64,000 nucleotides of DNA from Rhizobiales bacterium Y(2018) (lineage in GTDB: Bacteria > Pseudomonadota > Alphaproteobacteria > Rhizobiales > Aestuariivirgaceae). How positions within the stretch are numbered: the first letter of the stretch is position 1; every line of letters starts with the position of its first letter. The position numbers were made by a program, and so were the translations under genes. The stretch is from the NCBI GenBank assembly GCA_005502925.1, contig SCPD01000003.1:248001-312000 (forward strand), read 5' to 3'. Shown here in pieces: positions 43,664-52,889 of this stretch. The notes under the pieces are model-generated. The model did no database searches, had not been told where the DNA came from, and saw only the letters and a program-made list of their open reading frames with translations.

Positions 43664-46117
43664 TCAGGCCTTGATGCGCGCACCTTGCGGGTCGTACCAG
43701 GGCTTCAATTGCGCCTTCACCTTGTAGCGCTTCCAGGCCACCTCCACCTCGAGAGCGGCTTCGGCAAGTGATGCTTCGCTGACTCCCTGCGGCAGGCTCA
43801 GATAGCCCATGCCGAGCGAGGCGCCGATGCGATTGCCATAGGCGCCCGAAGTGACGGAGCCGACGATCTCGCCGTTCGAGCGGATCGGCTCGTGATGATA
43901 AAGAAGCGGCGCGTCCTTGTCGGGCAGCATCAATTGCACGAGCCTCCGACGCGGACCACCCTGCTCCTTCTGCTTGAGCAGCGCTTCGCGGCCAATGAAG
44001 CCGCCCGGCTTGTCATAGGCGACCGCAAAACCAAGGCCGCCTTCGAGCGGTGTGTCTTCTTCGCCGATGTCATGGCTCCAATGGCGGTAGCCCTTTTCCA
44101 TGCGCAACGAGTTGATGGCGAAGTAGCCGCCCTGCTTCAGCCCCAAAGGCGCACCCGCCTCGGCCAGGCGGTCATAGACATGGGTGGCGAATTCGGTCGG
44201 CATATAGATCTCCCAGCCAAGCTCGCCGACAAAGGTGACGCGGCTGGCGCGCACGCGGGCGTAGCCCAGATCGATCTCGCGGCTGGTGCCGAAGGGGAAC
44301 GCTTCATTGGAGAAATCAGCCGGCGAGAGCGCCTTGAGCAGCTCGCGCGACTTCGGCCCCATCAGCGCCAGCATCGGCATGCCCGAGGTCACATCCTTGA
44401 CGAAGACATGGGCATCATCCGGAATGTGGCGGCGCAGCCAGGCGAAATCGCGCCGCTGCGACACCGCGATGGTGACGACCAGGAAGGAGGTCTCCGACAG
44501 GCGGGTGACGGTGACGTCGGCCTCGATGCCACCCTGCCCGTTCAGCCACTGTGTATAGACGATGCGGCCCACCGCCACGTCGATATTGTTGGCGCAGATA
44601 CGGTTCAGCACGCGCAAGGCATCGCGACCCTCGACCTCGAACTTCACGAAGCAGCTGTGGTCGAAAAGCGTGACATTCTCGGCAGTGTTGCGGCATTCGG
44701 CGCCACAGAGATCGAACCAGTTCTGCCGTCCATAGGAATAATGGATCTCCGGCGTCTTGCCCTTGCCGGCGAAGAAGCCCGGCCGCTCATAACCCGCGGC
44801 TTCCGTCATGAAGGCGCCCTCGGCGAGAAGCCGGTCATGGAAGGGACTGCGCCTGACATCACGCGCGGTGGCGAACTGGCGATAGGGCCAATGCATGTCG
44901 AACAGGAGACCCAAGGTCTCGGTGGTACGGTCGAAAAGATATTTCTTGTTGGTCTGGAAGGACTGCATGCGCCGGACATCGACATCCGCCAGCTCCATGG
45001 GCGGACGTCCGTCGCGAATCCATTCGGCGGCGGCCTTGCCGACGCCGCCCGACGACAGGATGCCAATGGAATTGAAGCCGCAGGCGCAGAAGAGGCCGTC
45101 GACCTCCGGCACTTCGCCGAGCAGGTAACGATCGTCGGGTGTGAAGCTTTCCGGCCCGTTGAAGAAAAGCTGGATGCCGGTATTGGCGATCAGCGGCACG
45201 CGCTTGGTCGCCATTTCGAGGATCGGCTCGAAATGATCGAAATCCTCAGGGAGAGAATCGAAGCAGAAATCCTCCGGGATGCCGTCATGGCCCCAGGGCT
45301 TGGCCTTGGGCTCGAAGCAGCCGAGCAGAAGCTTGCCGGCGTCTTCCTTGTAGTAGGCGCATTCATCACCGAGGAAGAGAACGGGGAGCTTCTTTGGCAG
45401 ATCGGGAATGGCCTCGGTGACGATATAGAAATGCTCGGCGGCATGGAGCGGCAGCGCGACGCCGATCTCGGCGGCGAGATCGCGCGACCACATGCCGCCG
45501 CAGATCACCACGCGCTTGGCGCGGATCTGGCCCTTGTCGGTCTCGACGCCGGTAATGCGGCCGCTTTCGACCAGGATGCGCTTGACCGGCGTGTGCTCGA
45601 GAATGCGGGCGCCGCCCATACGCGCGCCTTTGGCATAGGCCATGGTCACGTCGGCCGGATTGACCTGGCCGTCATTGGGGAACCAATAGCCGCCGACAAC
45701 GCCCTCGGTATTGATCGGCTCCCACATCTTCTTGATGTCGTCGGGAGTCACCTGCTCGACGGCGAGGCCGAAATTCCGTCCCATCGAGGCACCGCGGCTC
45801 AGTTCCTCGAAACGCGCCTCGGTATTGGCAACGCGCAGTGAACCGTGTTTCTTGAAGCCGGTTGCCTGGCCGGTCTCGGCCTCGAGCGTCTGGAAAAGCT
45901 CGCCCGTATATTTGGCCAGCTCGGTCATGCGGCGCGTCGCGCGCAGCTGCGTGACGAGACCGGCAGCATGCCAGGTGGTGCCGCAGGTCAGCTGCTTGCG
46001 CTCGCATAAAACGACATCGGTGATGCCGAGCTTGGTCAGGTGATACGCGACCGAACAGCCGGCGATACCGCCGCCCACAACAATCACATCCGCTCTGTCA
46101 GGCTGTCCTGTCGTCAC
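43664..46117 (-). CDS. dimethylglycine/sarcosine dehydrogenase-like FAD enzyme (DMGDH family)
   Basis: An 817-aa two-part enzyme. The N-terminal FAD domain has GGGIAGCSVAYHLTKLG and the CGTTWHAAGLVTQLRA motif, where the His covalently links FAD in DMGDH/sarcosine dehydrogenase. The C-terminal half, from ~430, is a folate-binding aminomethyltransferase (GcvT-like) domain with PKSRELLKALSPADFSNE and FVGELGWEIYMP. It oxidatively demethylates N-methylated amines and hands the C1 unit to tetrahydrofolate. GTG 46117 has GGAGAG 7 nt upstream; the frame opens further at 46168. It heads an operon with a PotABC-type importer, suggesting uptake of a methylated amine; substrate unproven. Confidence 0.88.
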   Translation of the reverse strand: MTTGQPDRADVIVVGGGIAGCSVAYHLTKLGITDVVLCERKQLTCGTTWHAAGLVTQLRATRRMTELAKYTGELFQTLEAETGQATGFKKHGSLRVANTEARFEELSRGASMGRNFGLAVEQVTPDDIKKMWEPINTEGVVGGYWFPNDGQVNPADVTMAYAKGARMGGARILEHTPVKRILVESGRITGVETDKGQIRAKRVVICGGMWSRDLAAEIGVALPLHAAEHFYIVTEAIPDLPKKLPVLFLGDECAYYKEDAGKLLLGCFEPKAKPWGHDGIPEDFCFDSLPEDFDHFEPILEMATKRVPLIANTGIQLFFNGPESFTPDDRYLLGEVPEVDGLFCACGFNSIGILSSGGVGKAAAEWIRDGRPPMELADVDVRRMQSFQTNKKYLFDRTTETLGLLFDMHWPYRQFATARDVRRSPFHDRLLAEGAFMTEAAGYERPGFFAGKGKTPEIHYSYGRQNWFDLCGAECRNTAENVTLFDHSCFVKFEVEGRDALRVLNRICANNIDVAVGRIVYTQWLNGQGGIEADVTVTRLSETSFLVVTIAVSQRRDFAWLRRHIPDDAHVFVKDVTSGMPMLALMGPKSRELLKALSPADFSNEAFPFGTSREIDLGYARVRASRVTFVGELGWEIYMPTEFATHVYDRLAEAGAPLGLKQGGYFAINSLRMEKGYRHWSHDIGEEDTPLEGGLGFAVAYDKPGGFIGREALLKQKEQGGPRRRLVQLMLPDKDAPLLYHHEPIRSNGEIVGSVTSGAYGNRIGASLGMGYLSLPQGVSEASLAEAALEVEVAWKRYKVKAQLKPWYDPQGARIKA

Positions 46118-46179
46118 GAAACACTCTCCTCGGATAAGAAACTTCGGGGAGATTGCGTCAGGCACCAAAAAATCGCAAC

Positions 46180-46207
46180 TGTGAAATTTTTGCTTGATAA
46201 TTTCACA
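46180..46207. promoter_or_regulatory. operator-like inverted repeat between DMGDH and XRE-cupin genes
   Basis: Perfect 9-bp arms TGTGAAATT/AATTTCACA with a 10-bp AT-rich spacer, midway in a 134-bp divergent promoter region. The likely binder is the adjacent XRE-cupin regulator, controlling itself and the DMGDH-importer operon. Confidence 0.65.
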
Positions 46208-46251
46208 TTAGTGAACCAATATGCCGTGATACAGTCGGCAGGGAGTATCAT

Positions 46252-46860
46252 GTGCTGAAGGAAGGCCATGGGCAGAATGGCGGAGCGGCCAGTTCCGATA
46301 CGTCTCCCGACCAGGCCGGGCGCGAGATCCGCGATCTGCGCAAGGCGCGGCGCATCACCATCAAGGCCTTGTCCGAGCGCACCGGCCTCTCGGTCGGTTA
46401 CTTAAGCGAAATCGAACGCGGCCTGGCTTTTCCCAATATCAAAGCTCTGCATGACATCGCCACGGCGCTCGGCGTCACGATCAGCTGGTTCTTCCACAAG
46501 GACGAGGCGAAGGAGCCGGAGGAGCACTCTTTGCTGGTACGCGCGGCGAACCGGCGGCGTGTGTCCTTCTCGAGCGGCATCACCGACGAGCTCCTGTCAC
46601 CGCATTTGCGCGGCCAGCTCGAGCTCCTGATGTCGCGTTTCCCGCCCGGCTCGACCAGCGGCGTCGAGCCTTACAGCCATAAGGGCGAGGAAGCAGGCGT
46701 GGTGCTCTCGGGCACACTCGAGATCTGGGTCGGCGACAAACATCTCGTCTTGCAGGAAGGCGACAGCTTCGGTTTCGACAGCTCGCGGCCGCATCGTTAC
46801 CGCAATCCCGGCGAGCGCGAAGCGGTCGTGATCTGGGCGATCACGCCGCCGAGCTATTGA
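46252..46860 (+). CDS. XRE-family regulator with C-terminal cupin domain
   Basis: A 202-aa transcription factor. The Cro/C1-type helix-turn-helix is at about 22-78 (IRDLRKARRITIKALSERTG, then SVGYLSEIERG). A cupin_2 domain follows at 125-200 (HKGEEAGVVLSGTLEIWVG and EGDSFGFDSSRPHRYRNPG), probably binding a small effector. GTG 46252 has GGGAG at 6 nt. It is divergent from the DMGDH operon, with an inverted repeat between; members of this family control amino-acid and polyamine catabolism. Confidence 0.92.
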   Translation: MLKEGHGQNGGAASSDTSPDQAGREIRDLRKARRITIKALSERTGLSVGYLSEIERGLAFPNIKALHDIATALGVTISWFFHKDEAKEPEEHSLLVRAANRRRVSFSSGITDELLSPHLRGQLELLMSRFPPGSTSGVEPYSHKGEEAGVVLSGTLEIWVGDKHLVLQEGDSFGFDSSRPHRYRNPGEREAVVIWAITPPSY

Positions 46861-46863
46861 GCT

Positions 46864-48168
46864 TCAGAAGAAGGTCTTCAGCGCCTTAGTCACGCGATAA
46901 TCCTTGTCGACCAGGAGCAGCATCGACCATTTATCGAAGGTCGTGCAAGGATGGCCGATGCCGAAGGACACCATGTCGCCCACTTGCAACGGGCTGTCGG
47001 CCGGCAGGCTCACATGGCAGTGCTGATCATTGAGGCCGACCACCTCATGGACTTTCGGCATATCCTCGGGCGCCGTCATGGCGGAGCCCGGGCGATACCA
47101 GCGCACCGGCACCGGCATGCCGGAATCAGAGCCGACATCACGCCGGCCCAGGCCGACGATGGCGCGCACATTCTCCGGCCGCGATTGGACATAGGCCCAG
47201 ACTTCCAGCGCGGCGACGAGCTCGCCCGGCGGCAGCTTCAGGCTCGTCTCCTTCTGGATGCGCCGGAAGGAAGCGGTGTAGCCGATGCTGTCATGGGTGA
47301 GATAGCAACCGGCGCGTAGAATTCTCAAGACCGGTGCGGACAGAGCCAGCTTGTTGAAACGCTCGCCGGCGCGATCGAAAAAGGCCGAGCCGCCGGCACT
47401 GACGATGATCGGCTGGTCCTTGGCGAACAGTCCTTCCTTGGCGGCGAGCTCGGCCAGAACCACGACATCGTCAATGAGCTTGTCGGCAGCTTCAGGCGTC
47501 GGCAGCAGACCTTCGAAACATTCGAAGCCGGCGAGCTTCAGGCCCGGCGTGGCGACGATGCTGCGGGCCACTGCAAGCGCTTCGTCGCGTGTGCGGGCAC
47601 CCGTGCGGCCGCCGGTGAAGCCGATCTCGACCAGGACGCGCAGCGGATTGGACGCGGGCGGCGGCAGCCGGCGCGCGCCATCGGCCAGCAAAGCGAGACC
47701 GGCGGGACCGTCGGCGAGGCAATAAAGCTCGAAATCCTGATCCGCCCGCAGCATGGTGAAACAGGCATCGATCGCCTGGCGCCCGACCGGCTGATTGGCG
47801 AGCAGCACACGCTTGACGCCGAAGCGGCGGCAGACCTCGACCTGCTGCAAGGTGGCGGTGGTGATCGCCCAGGACCCGTCGGCAACCTGCAGATCGAAGA
47901 GATAGGGCGCCATGGTGGTCTTGCCATGCGGCGACAGTAAGAGGCCGTTGGTTTCGATGAAGGCGCTCATCCATTTGCTGTTGGCGGTCAGGATGTCGTC
48001 GCGGATGACTGCGGCCGGCAAGGGCACATCGCCTCTTAGAAGATTCCAGCCCTTCCTGCCGACATCCCCGACGGTCAATGCCGCCGCCTCATAAGGGAGA
48101 CCTTTGGTCGAAGGGTCGAGCGGCAAGGCGTCGAGGACCTCCATATCGAGACGCGGAATCAAGGTCAT
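46864..48168 (-). CDS. D-serine dehydratase/D-threonine aldolase-like PLP enzyme
   Basis: A 434-aa fold-type III (alanine racemase-like) PLP enzyme. PLP Lys is in LLLSPHGKTTMAPY (near residue 80). Near the C-terminus, QHCHVSL and GHPCTTFDKW contain the His and Cys zinc ligands of DSD1-type D-serine dehydratases. ATG 48168 has GGAG at 6 nt, better than ATG 48198. It converges with the XRE-cupin gene (3 bp apart). Likely acts on a D-amino acid or beta-hydroxy amino acid. Confidence 0.88.
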   Translation of the reverse strand: MTLIPRLDMEVLDALPLDPSTKGLPYEAAALTVGDVGRKGWNLLRGDVPLPAAVIRDDILTANSKWMSAFIETNGLLLSPHGKTTMAPYLFDLQVADGSWAITTATLQQVEVCRRFGVKRVLLANQPVGRQAIDACFTMLRADQDFELYCLADGPAGLALLADGARRLPPPASNPLRVLVEIGFTGGRTGARTRDEALAVARSIVATPGLKLAGFECFEGLLPTPEAADKLIDDVVVLAELAAKEGLFAKDQPIIVSAGGSAFFDRAGERFNKLALSAPVLRILRAGCYLTHDSIGYTASFRRIQKETSLKLPPGELVAALEVWAYVQSRPENVRAIVGLGRRDVGSDSGMPVPVRWYRPGSAMTAPEDMPKVHEVVGLNDQHCHVSLPADSPLQVGDMVSFGIGHPCTTFDKWSMLLLVDKDYRVTKALKTFF

Positions 48169-48242
48169 GAGAGCTCCGTACTTCTTGTTCTGAATCATCT
48201 AAATCATAGAGGGAAATGCCGCAAAGTTGTAAGTACGGTAGA

Positions 48243-49730
48243 ATGAGAAAGCCACGCATCCTCCTCGCCGGCCTCTTCCACGAGACGCATAGCTTCACTG
48301 AAGATGTCACCCGCATGGCCGATTTCGCCATCCGCAAAGGTGAGGACGTCCTGGCGCGGCGCGGCGACGGATCGACCGTCGATGGCTTCCTCGAAGTCGC
48401 CCAGCGGGAAGGATGGGAAGTTGTGCCGGCGGCGGACTACACCGCACTGCCCTCCGGCATCGTGGCGCATGAGGTGTTCGAGGCGTTCTGGACCGATCTC
48501 GCAAGCACGCTCGAAGCCGGCCTCGCTCACGGCCTCGACGGCATCTGGCTCGCCTTGCATGGCGCCATGGTGACGACCGAATGCCTCGACCCCGAAGGGG
48601 AGCTTCTTTCCCGCCTGCGCGGCATAAAGGGCACCGAGCATCTGCCGGTCTTCGCCGTCTTCGATCTCCATGCCAATTTCACCGCCGCCATGGCGCGTCA
48701 TGCCAATGGCCTCGTCGCCTATCGCGAAAATCCGCATGTCGATGCGCGCGCTGCGGCGGTGCGCTCGGCCCAGCTGCTGGCGCGCAGTCTCGCCGAGAAG
48801 CGACAGCCCTATATGCGCGCGCGCCATGCGCCGATCCTGTGGGCGCCGACCGGCACCGGCACGGCGGACCGGCCGATGCGCGATCTCGAGGCGCTGGCGC
48901 GGCGGATCGAGGCGGAAGATCTGGACATCTGGGTGGCGAATGTGATCGGCGGCTATTCCTTCTCGGATGTGCCGGAATCGGGCGTCGCCTTTTCGGTGAT
49001 CACCACGGGCTCCGCGGCCAAGGCCGAAGCAGCGCTCGACCGGCTCGAGCAACTGGCGATCGAGCTGCGGCAGTTCGGACAACCGCAGGAATGGGACCTC
49101 GATGCGGCACTCCGCGAGATCAAAGGCAAATCCGGCGGGCCTTATCTCATCGTCGAGCCAGCCGACAATATCGGTGGCGGCGCGCCCGGCGACGACACGG
49201 CGGTGCTGCGCGGCTTCCTCGCCCATGGCTTCACGAATGCCGCGGTGGCGATCGCCGACCCCGAGGCCGTGGCGGCGCTCGCTGGCGCCGAAATTGGTGA
49301 CACGCGCCGCCTCAGCATCGGCGGCAGAGGCAGCCGCCTCGGTGCGGGGCCGGTTACGGCCGACGTCGTTCTGGTGAGCCGGAGCGATGGACAATTCACG
49401 CTCGAGGACCGCAACAGCCATCTCGCCGCCTCGCAGGGCATCCATTTCAGCATGGGGCCTTCGGTGGTGGTGCGCATCGAAGGTGTGACCGTGCTTCTTT
49501 CCAGCCGCAAGACGCCGCCTTTCGATCTCGGCCAGTTGCGCTCGCAAGGCGTAATCCCGGAAAAGCTCTTCGCCATCGGCGTCAAAGCCGCGGTGGCGCA
49601 TCGGCGCGCCTATGACCCGATCGCGCAAGGCAGCTACACGGTGGCGACGCCCGGCCCGTGCAGCAGCGCGCTCGGCACATTTCCTTATCGCAGGCTGCGC
49701 CGGCCGGTATTTCCGCTCGACGCTATCTGA
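48243..49730 (+). CDS. M81 family metallopeptidase-like protein (MlrC type)
   Basis: A 495-aa protein of the M81/MlrC family, named for a microcystin-degrading protein. Family motifs: LLAGLFHETHSF at the start, DGIWLALHGAMVTTECLDPEGE, FAVFDLHANFTAAM (His ligand) and YRENPHVDARA. ATG 48243 is the homology-supported start; ATG 48216 in the same frame sits too close to AGAGGG. Physiological substrate unknown; many members are in amino-acid or small-peptide catabolic loci. It is divergent from the DSD1-like gene with a short intergenic stretch, hinting at co-regulation. Confidence 0.88.
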   Translation: MRKPRILLAGLFHETHSFTEDVTRMADFAIRKGEDVLARRGDGSTVDGFLEVAQREGWEVVPAADYTALPSGIVAHEVFEAFWTDLASTLEAGLAHGLDGIWLALHGAMVTTECLDPEGELLSRLRGIKGTEHLPVFAVFDLHANFTAAMARHANGLVAYRENPHVDARAAAVRSAQLLARSLAEKRQPYMRARHAPILWAPTGTGTADRPMRDLEALARRIEAEDLDIWVANVIGGYSFSDVPESGVAFSVITTGSAAKAEAALDRLEQLAIELRQFGQPQEWDLDAALREIKGKSGGPYLIVEPADNIGGGAPGDDTAVLRGFLAHGFTNAAVAIADPEAVAALAGAEIGDTRRLSIGGRGSRLGAGPVTADVVLVSRSDGQFTLEDRNSHLAASQGIHFSMGPSVVVRIEGVTVLLSSRKTPPFDLGQLRSQGVIPEKLFAIGVKAAVAHRRAYDPIAQGSYTVATPGPCSSALGTFPYRRLRRPVFPLDAI

Positions 49731-49734
49731 AAGA

Positions 49735-50499
49735 TCAGTCCGGCGGCGACCAGCTGTTCTGGATCGCCAATATGCCGCCGTCGATGACGAGCATATGGCC
49801 GGTGATATAACGCGCCGCATCGGAGCTGAGGAATACGACCGCCTCGCCGACATCGGCGGGCTGGCCGACGCGGCCCAGCGGAATCTTGCCGTCGAGCATC
49901 GCGCGGGTGCCCGGCCTCTCGAGACCCGGAAGGGTGAGCGGTGTCTCGATGATGCCGGGGGCGATGCCGTTCACCCGCACGCCGCGCGGTGCCAGCGACA
50001 CCGCCAAGGACTTGATGAGCATGAGAACCGCGCCCTTGGAGGCGTCATAAACCACGCTCCCGGGCTCGGCGCTCACCGAATTGGTCGAGCCGGTGCAGAT
50101 GATGCTGGCGCCCTGCTGGCCGGGGGCGAGCTTTTGCACAAAGGCCTGCGCGGCGAAGAGATAGGCCTTCACATTCAAGTTGAAAGTGCGGTCGAAGATT
50201 TCCTCGGTCAGCTGGTCGAAGGGCACATCGAGAAAGGTGCCGGCATTGTTGACCAGCGTATCGAGCCGGCCGAGCTGGCGATGCGCCGCATCGATCAGAT
50301 TGGAAGCTCCGCCCGGGGTCGAAAGATCGGCCTGGACAAAATGGCACTCGGTGAGCGCCGACAGGCGCGCCAGCGCGCCATTGTCCGGCAGGTGGGAATT
50401 GATGACGAGACGGGCGCCGCTCCGGGCGAAGGCTTCGGCAATGGCGAAGCCGATGCCATGGGTGGATCCGGTCACGCAAATGCAAGGCGTCGTCATCAA
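49735..50499 (-). CDS. short-chain dehydrogenase/reductase (SDR)
   Basis: A 254-aa classical SDR. Cofactor motif TGSTHGIG (10-17), NNAG (84-87), catalytic Ser 138-141 region, Y151 and K155 of YDASK, and a typical C-terminus (SSDAARYITGHMLVIDGG). NAD(P)-dependent oxidoreductase, soluble; substrate unknown. Convergent with the M81 gene and divergent from nagA. Confidence 0.92.
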   Translation of the reverse strand: MMTTPCICVTGSTHGIGFAIAEAFARSGARLVINSHLPDNGALARLSALTECHFVQADLSTPGGASNLIDAAHRQLGRLDTLVNNAGTFLDVPFDQLTEEIFDRTFNLNVKAYLFAAQAFVQKLAPGQQGASIICTGSTNSVSAEPGSVVYDASKGAVLMLIKSLAVSLAPRGVRVNGIAPGIIETPLTLPGLERPGTRAMLDGKIPLGRVGQPADVGEAVVFLSSDAARYITGHMLVIDGGILAIQNSWSPPD

Positions 50500-50576
50500 G
50501 CTTCCCCCGGCTGCAATTTTATCTTACCCATTGATAGCAAGATCGCATGCGACGCGCCACGTGGGAGCCGCCCGAG

Positions 50577-51737
50577 ATGAAGAAGAGATGGTCGAATGTG
50601 ACGGTCGTCGGGCCTGAGGCACATAGTGCGAGCGACCTCCTGATCGATGGTGACCGTTTCGCCGGCCTCGTCGCCCGCGATGCCCGGATCGGCGACAATT
50701 GGGAGCCGGTCGACGGCAAAGGCGCCGTCCTCTATCCCGGCATGATCGATCTCCTGCAGCATGGTTTCGGTCAGCATCTCTATAACGACACCACGCCAGG
50801 CGCCATTGCCGAGAACTCGCTGATGCTCGCGCGTCATGGCGTCACCGGATTTCTGCCGTCGATCAGTTGCCTGCCGCCCAGCCAGATGGAAGGGGTACTG
50901 AGCCGCCTCGCGGCGCAATGTGAGGAAGCCAAAGGCGCCAAGGCTCTCGGCGTGCACAGCGAAGGTCCCTGCTTCGGCTCACCCGGCGCACATAATCCTG
51001 AAAACATCGTGGCGCCGAGCCTCGCTCTCGCCGAGCGCATGCTCGCGGCCACGGAAGGCCGGCTCAAGGCCGTCACGCTGGCTCCCGAACGGCCAGGTGC
51101 CGAGGAATTCATCGGGCGCCTCAAGCGTGCCGGTGTGTCGATCCATCTCGGTCACAGCCGGGCGAAAGCGGCGGATATTCCGCGCTATGTGTCCTGGGGC
51201 ATCGATGCCGTGACCCATATGTACAATGTCATGCCGACCGAGCCGCCCGGCACGATGGGCGTGCACGTCGTGTCGCTCACCGATGCGCTTCTCGCCGAGA
51301 AGGACATGGCGCTCGGCCTCATCTGCGACGGAATCCATGTCGATCCGCAATTGATCAAGCTTCTGGGGCAGCTGCCGCGCGAGCGCGTGTTCCTCGAGAC
51401 CGATGCGATGAAATATGCCGGCACAGCCGGCATGGAGTTCGAGTTCTATCCGGGCTACCGGGTGGTGAGCGCCCCCGGCAAGGCGGTCAGGGACGAGAAT
51501 GGCGGCCTGTGCGGCTCATCGCTCACCTCCGATGAGGCGATGCGCAATTATCTCATCTATTCCGGCCAGGATCTTGTGCGGATGGCCCATGCGACGAGCC
51601 TCGTTCCCGCCCGCGTGCTGGGCATGGAGAGCGAGATCGGCAGCATCGCGCCGCGCAAACGCGCCGACTTCGTCCTGCTCGACCGCTCGACCTTGCAGGT
51701 CAAGGCCACTTATGTGGATGGCAACATCGTGCGCTAG
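50577..51737 (+). CDS. nagA: N-acetylglucosamine-6-phosphate deacetylase
   Basis: A 386-aa amidohydrolase. Metal and catalytic residues of NagA can be seen: E in LGVHSEGP, H in SIHLGHSRA, H in AVTHMYNVM, and catalytic D in FLETDAMKYAG. The reaction is deacetylation of GlcNAc-6-phosphate to glucosamine-6-phosphate in amino-sugar catabolism. The MYN in place of the usual LFNAM is a small deviation. ATG 50577 (GGGAG about 9 nt upstream) is chosen, ATG 50547 is possible. It is divergent from the SDR and overlaps the end of the convergent tetR by 4 bp. No sugar kinase or nagB lies next to it. Confidence 0.85.
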   Translation: MKKRWSNVTVVGPEAHSASDLLIDGDRFAGLVARDARIGDNWEPVDGKGAVLYPGMIDLLQHGFGQHLYNDTTPGAIAENSLMLARHGVTGFLPSISCLPPSQMEGVLSRLAAQCEEAKGAKALGVHSEGPCFGSPGAHNPENIVAPSLALAERMLAATEGRLKAVTLAPERPGAEEFIGRLKRAGVSIHLGHSRAKAADIPRYVSWGIDAVTHMYNVMPTEPPGTMGVHVVSLTDALLAEKDMALGLICDGIHVDPQLIKLLGQLPRERVFLETDAMKYAGTAGMEFEFYPGYRVVSAPGKAVRDENGGLCGSSLTSDEAMRNYLIYSGQDLVRMAHATSLVPARVLGMESEIGSIAPRKRADFVLLDRSTLQVKATYVDGNIVR

Positions 51738-52336
51738 GGTCGCAAGAGCCCGGGAAGCGACGATAGAATCTGCGCGACCGGATCCGATGATCGGGCCGGC
51801 CCCGGCGGCAGCTTGCAGTCGAGCATGAGCGTGGCCGTGCCATGGACCAGCGCCCAGACGGCAGCCGCCTTGGCAGTAACCTCATCCTGACGTTTGGGTC
51901 CGAGCACTGCGGCAACGGCATTGTTCAATTGCTGCCAGGCCGCCGTCGCTGCCGTCTTGAGACGCGGCGACTGCAAGGGATTGGCGCCGCCGCGGAACAT
52001 GAGGCCGTAGACGGGAGGATTGGCCAACGCGAAAGCGACATAAGCCTGCCCCATCGCCGCGAGCCGCGCCATGGCTGTTCCTTCCGTTTCATCCGCCGCC
52101 TTGCCGAGCGCCGCAACGAAGCGCTCGAAGCCGCGCGCCGCGAGCTCGGCGAGGAGGTCGGCAGCGGTCGCAAAATGATGCGCGGGTGCGGCATGCGACA
52201 CGCCGGCGCGCCGCGCGCATTCTCGCAAGGTGAAACTCGCCAGTCCCTTCTCTTCCAGAAGCGCGATGGCCGCCAGCACCAGGGCCTCGCGCAGATCGCC
52301 ATGGTGATATGTCTTGGATTGCTTGCGCGCCGCCAT
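51734..52336 (-). CDS. TetR family repressor
   Basis: A 200-aa TetR-type regulator. N-terminal helix-turn-helix (about 10-58: DLREALVLAAIALLEEKG, then RRAGVSHAAPAHHF). The C-terminal ligand domain belongs to the TetR group with a WHG-type end (AAAVWALVHGTATLMLD). ATG 52336 has AGGAAGG upstream. It is divergent from two small membrane-protein genes, across a long palindrome that is the likely operator. Confidence 0.92.
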   Translation of the reverse strand: MAARKQSKTYHHGDLREALVLAAIALLEEKGLASFTLRECARRAGVSHAAPAHHFATAADLLAELAARGFERFVAALGKAADETEGTAMARLAAMGQAYVAFALANPPVYGLMFRGGANPLQSPRLKTAATAAWQQLNNAVAAVLGPKRQDEVTAKAAAVWALVHGTATLMLDCKLPPGPARSSDPVAQILSSLPGLLRP

Positions 52337-52379
52337 GAGGACCTTCCTACCTTGCGATCCAGGCACTGTCAAAATCAGT

Positions 52380-52425
52380 CTTGACAGTGACAAGATATAA
52401 GCGTCTATATCTAGTCATTGTCAAG
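52380..52425. promoter_or_regulatory. 46-bp TetR operator palindrome
   Basis: 20-bp arms (starting CTTGACAGTGAC and ending GTCATTGTCAAG) with 18 of 20 positions complementary and a 6-nt centre. TTGACA-like boxes occur inside both arms, so it probably overlaps the promoters of both divergent transcripts. Confidence 0.75.
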
Positions 52426-52438
52426 ATAGGAGCCGGAC

Positions 52439-52879
52439 ATGACGCCCGAATGGATGTTTTCGCTGGCGAGTTTCACCGCCATGGCCGGATGGGTCCTCTT
52501 GGCGGCCGGCGTCACCCTCAATAATGCGCTGCTGCGCGATCTCGTTGCCGGACGGATCATTCCCGCCCTTCTCGCCGCGGCCTATGCCGGCCTCATCGCT
52601 CTCTTCTGGGCGGGTTCCGACGGCGGCTTCGACAGCCTCGACAATGTCGCCCGCCTGTTCGCCAATCCCTGGCTGCTGCTCGCCGGCTGGATACATTATC
52701 TCGCCTTCGACCTGGCGATCGGGGCGATCATCGCGCGCCGGACCTTTGACGAAGGCCTGCCACGTCTGGCTCTCATCCCGATCCTGCCGCTGACCTTCCT
52801 GTTCGGTCCCGTCGGCTGGCTCGCCTTCGAAGTGTTGCGTGTCCTGGCGGGCAAGTCCCAGTCCAGGGCAACTGCGTAG
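52439..52879 (+). CDS. ABA4-like family membrane protein (DUF4281)
   Basis: A 146-aa protein with about four transmembrane helices. It has the hallmarks of the ABA4-like family, including DNVARLFANPWLLLAGWIHYLAFDL and the end GPVGWLAFEVLR. Plant ABA4 is required for neoxanthin synthesis; the bacterial role is unknown. It starts 13 bp after the TetR palindrome and shares an operon with the next membrane protein. Confidence 0.85.
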   Translation: MTPEWMFSLASFTAMAGWVLLAAGVTLNNALLRDLVAGRIIPALLAAAYAGLIALFWAGSDGGFDSLDNVARLFANPWLLLAGWIHYLAFDLAIGAIIARRTFDEGLPRLALIPILPLTFLFGPVGWLAFEVLRVLAGKSQSRATA

Positions 52880-52889
52880 GGGATCCGTC

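Noticed and set aside
43892-45841. 649-codon plus-strand frame opposite the DMGDH-like gene
   Set aside because: Shadow; the minus strand has a full FAD and GcvT-like domain set.
48204-49853. 549-codon minus-strand frame opposite the M81 gene
   Set aside because: Shadow of a recognised gene; no motif in the translated product.
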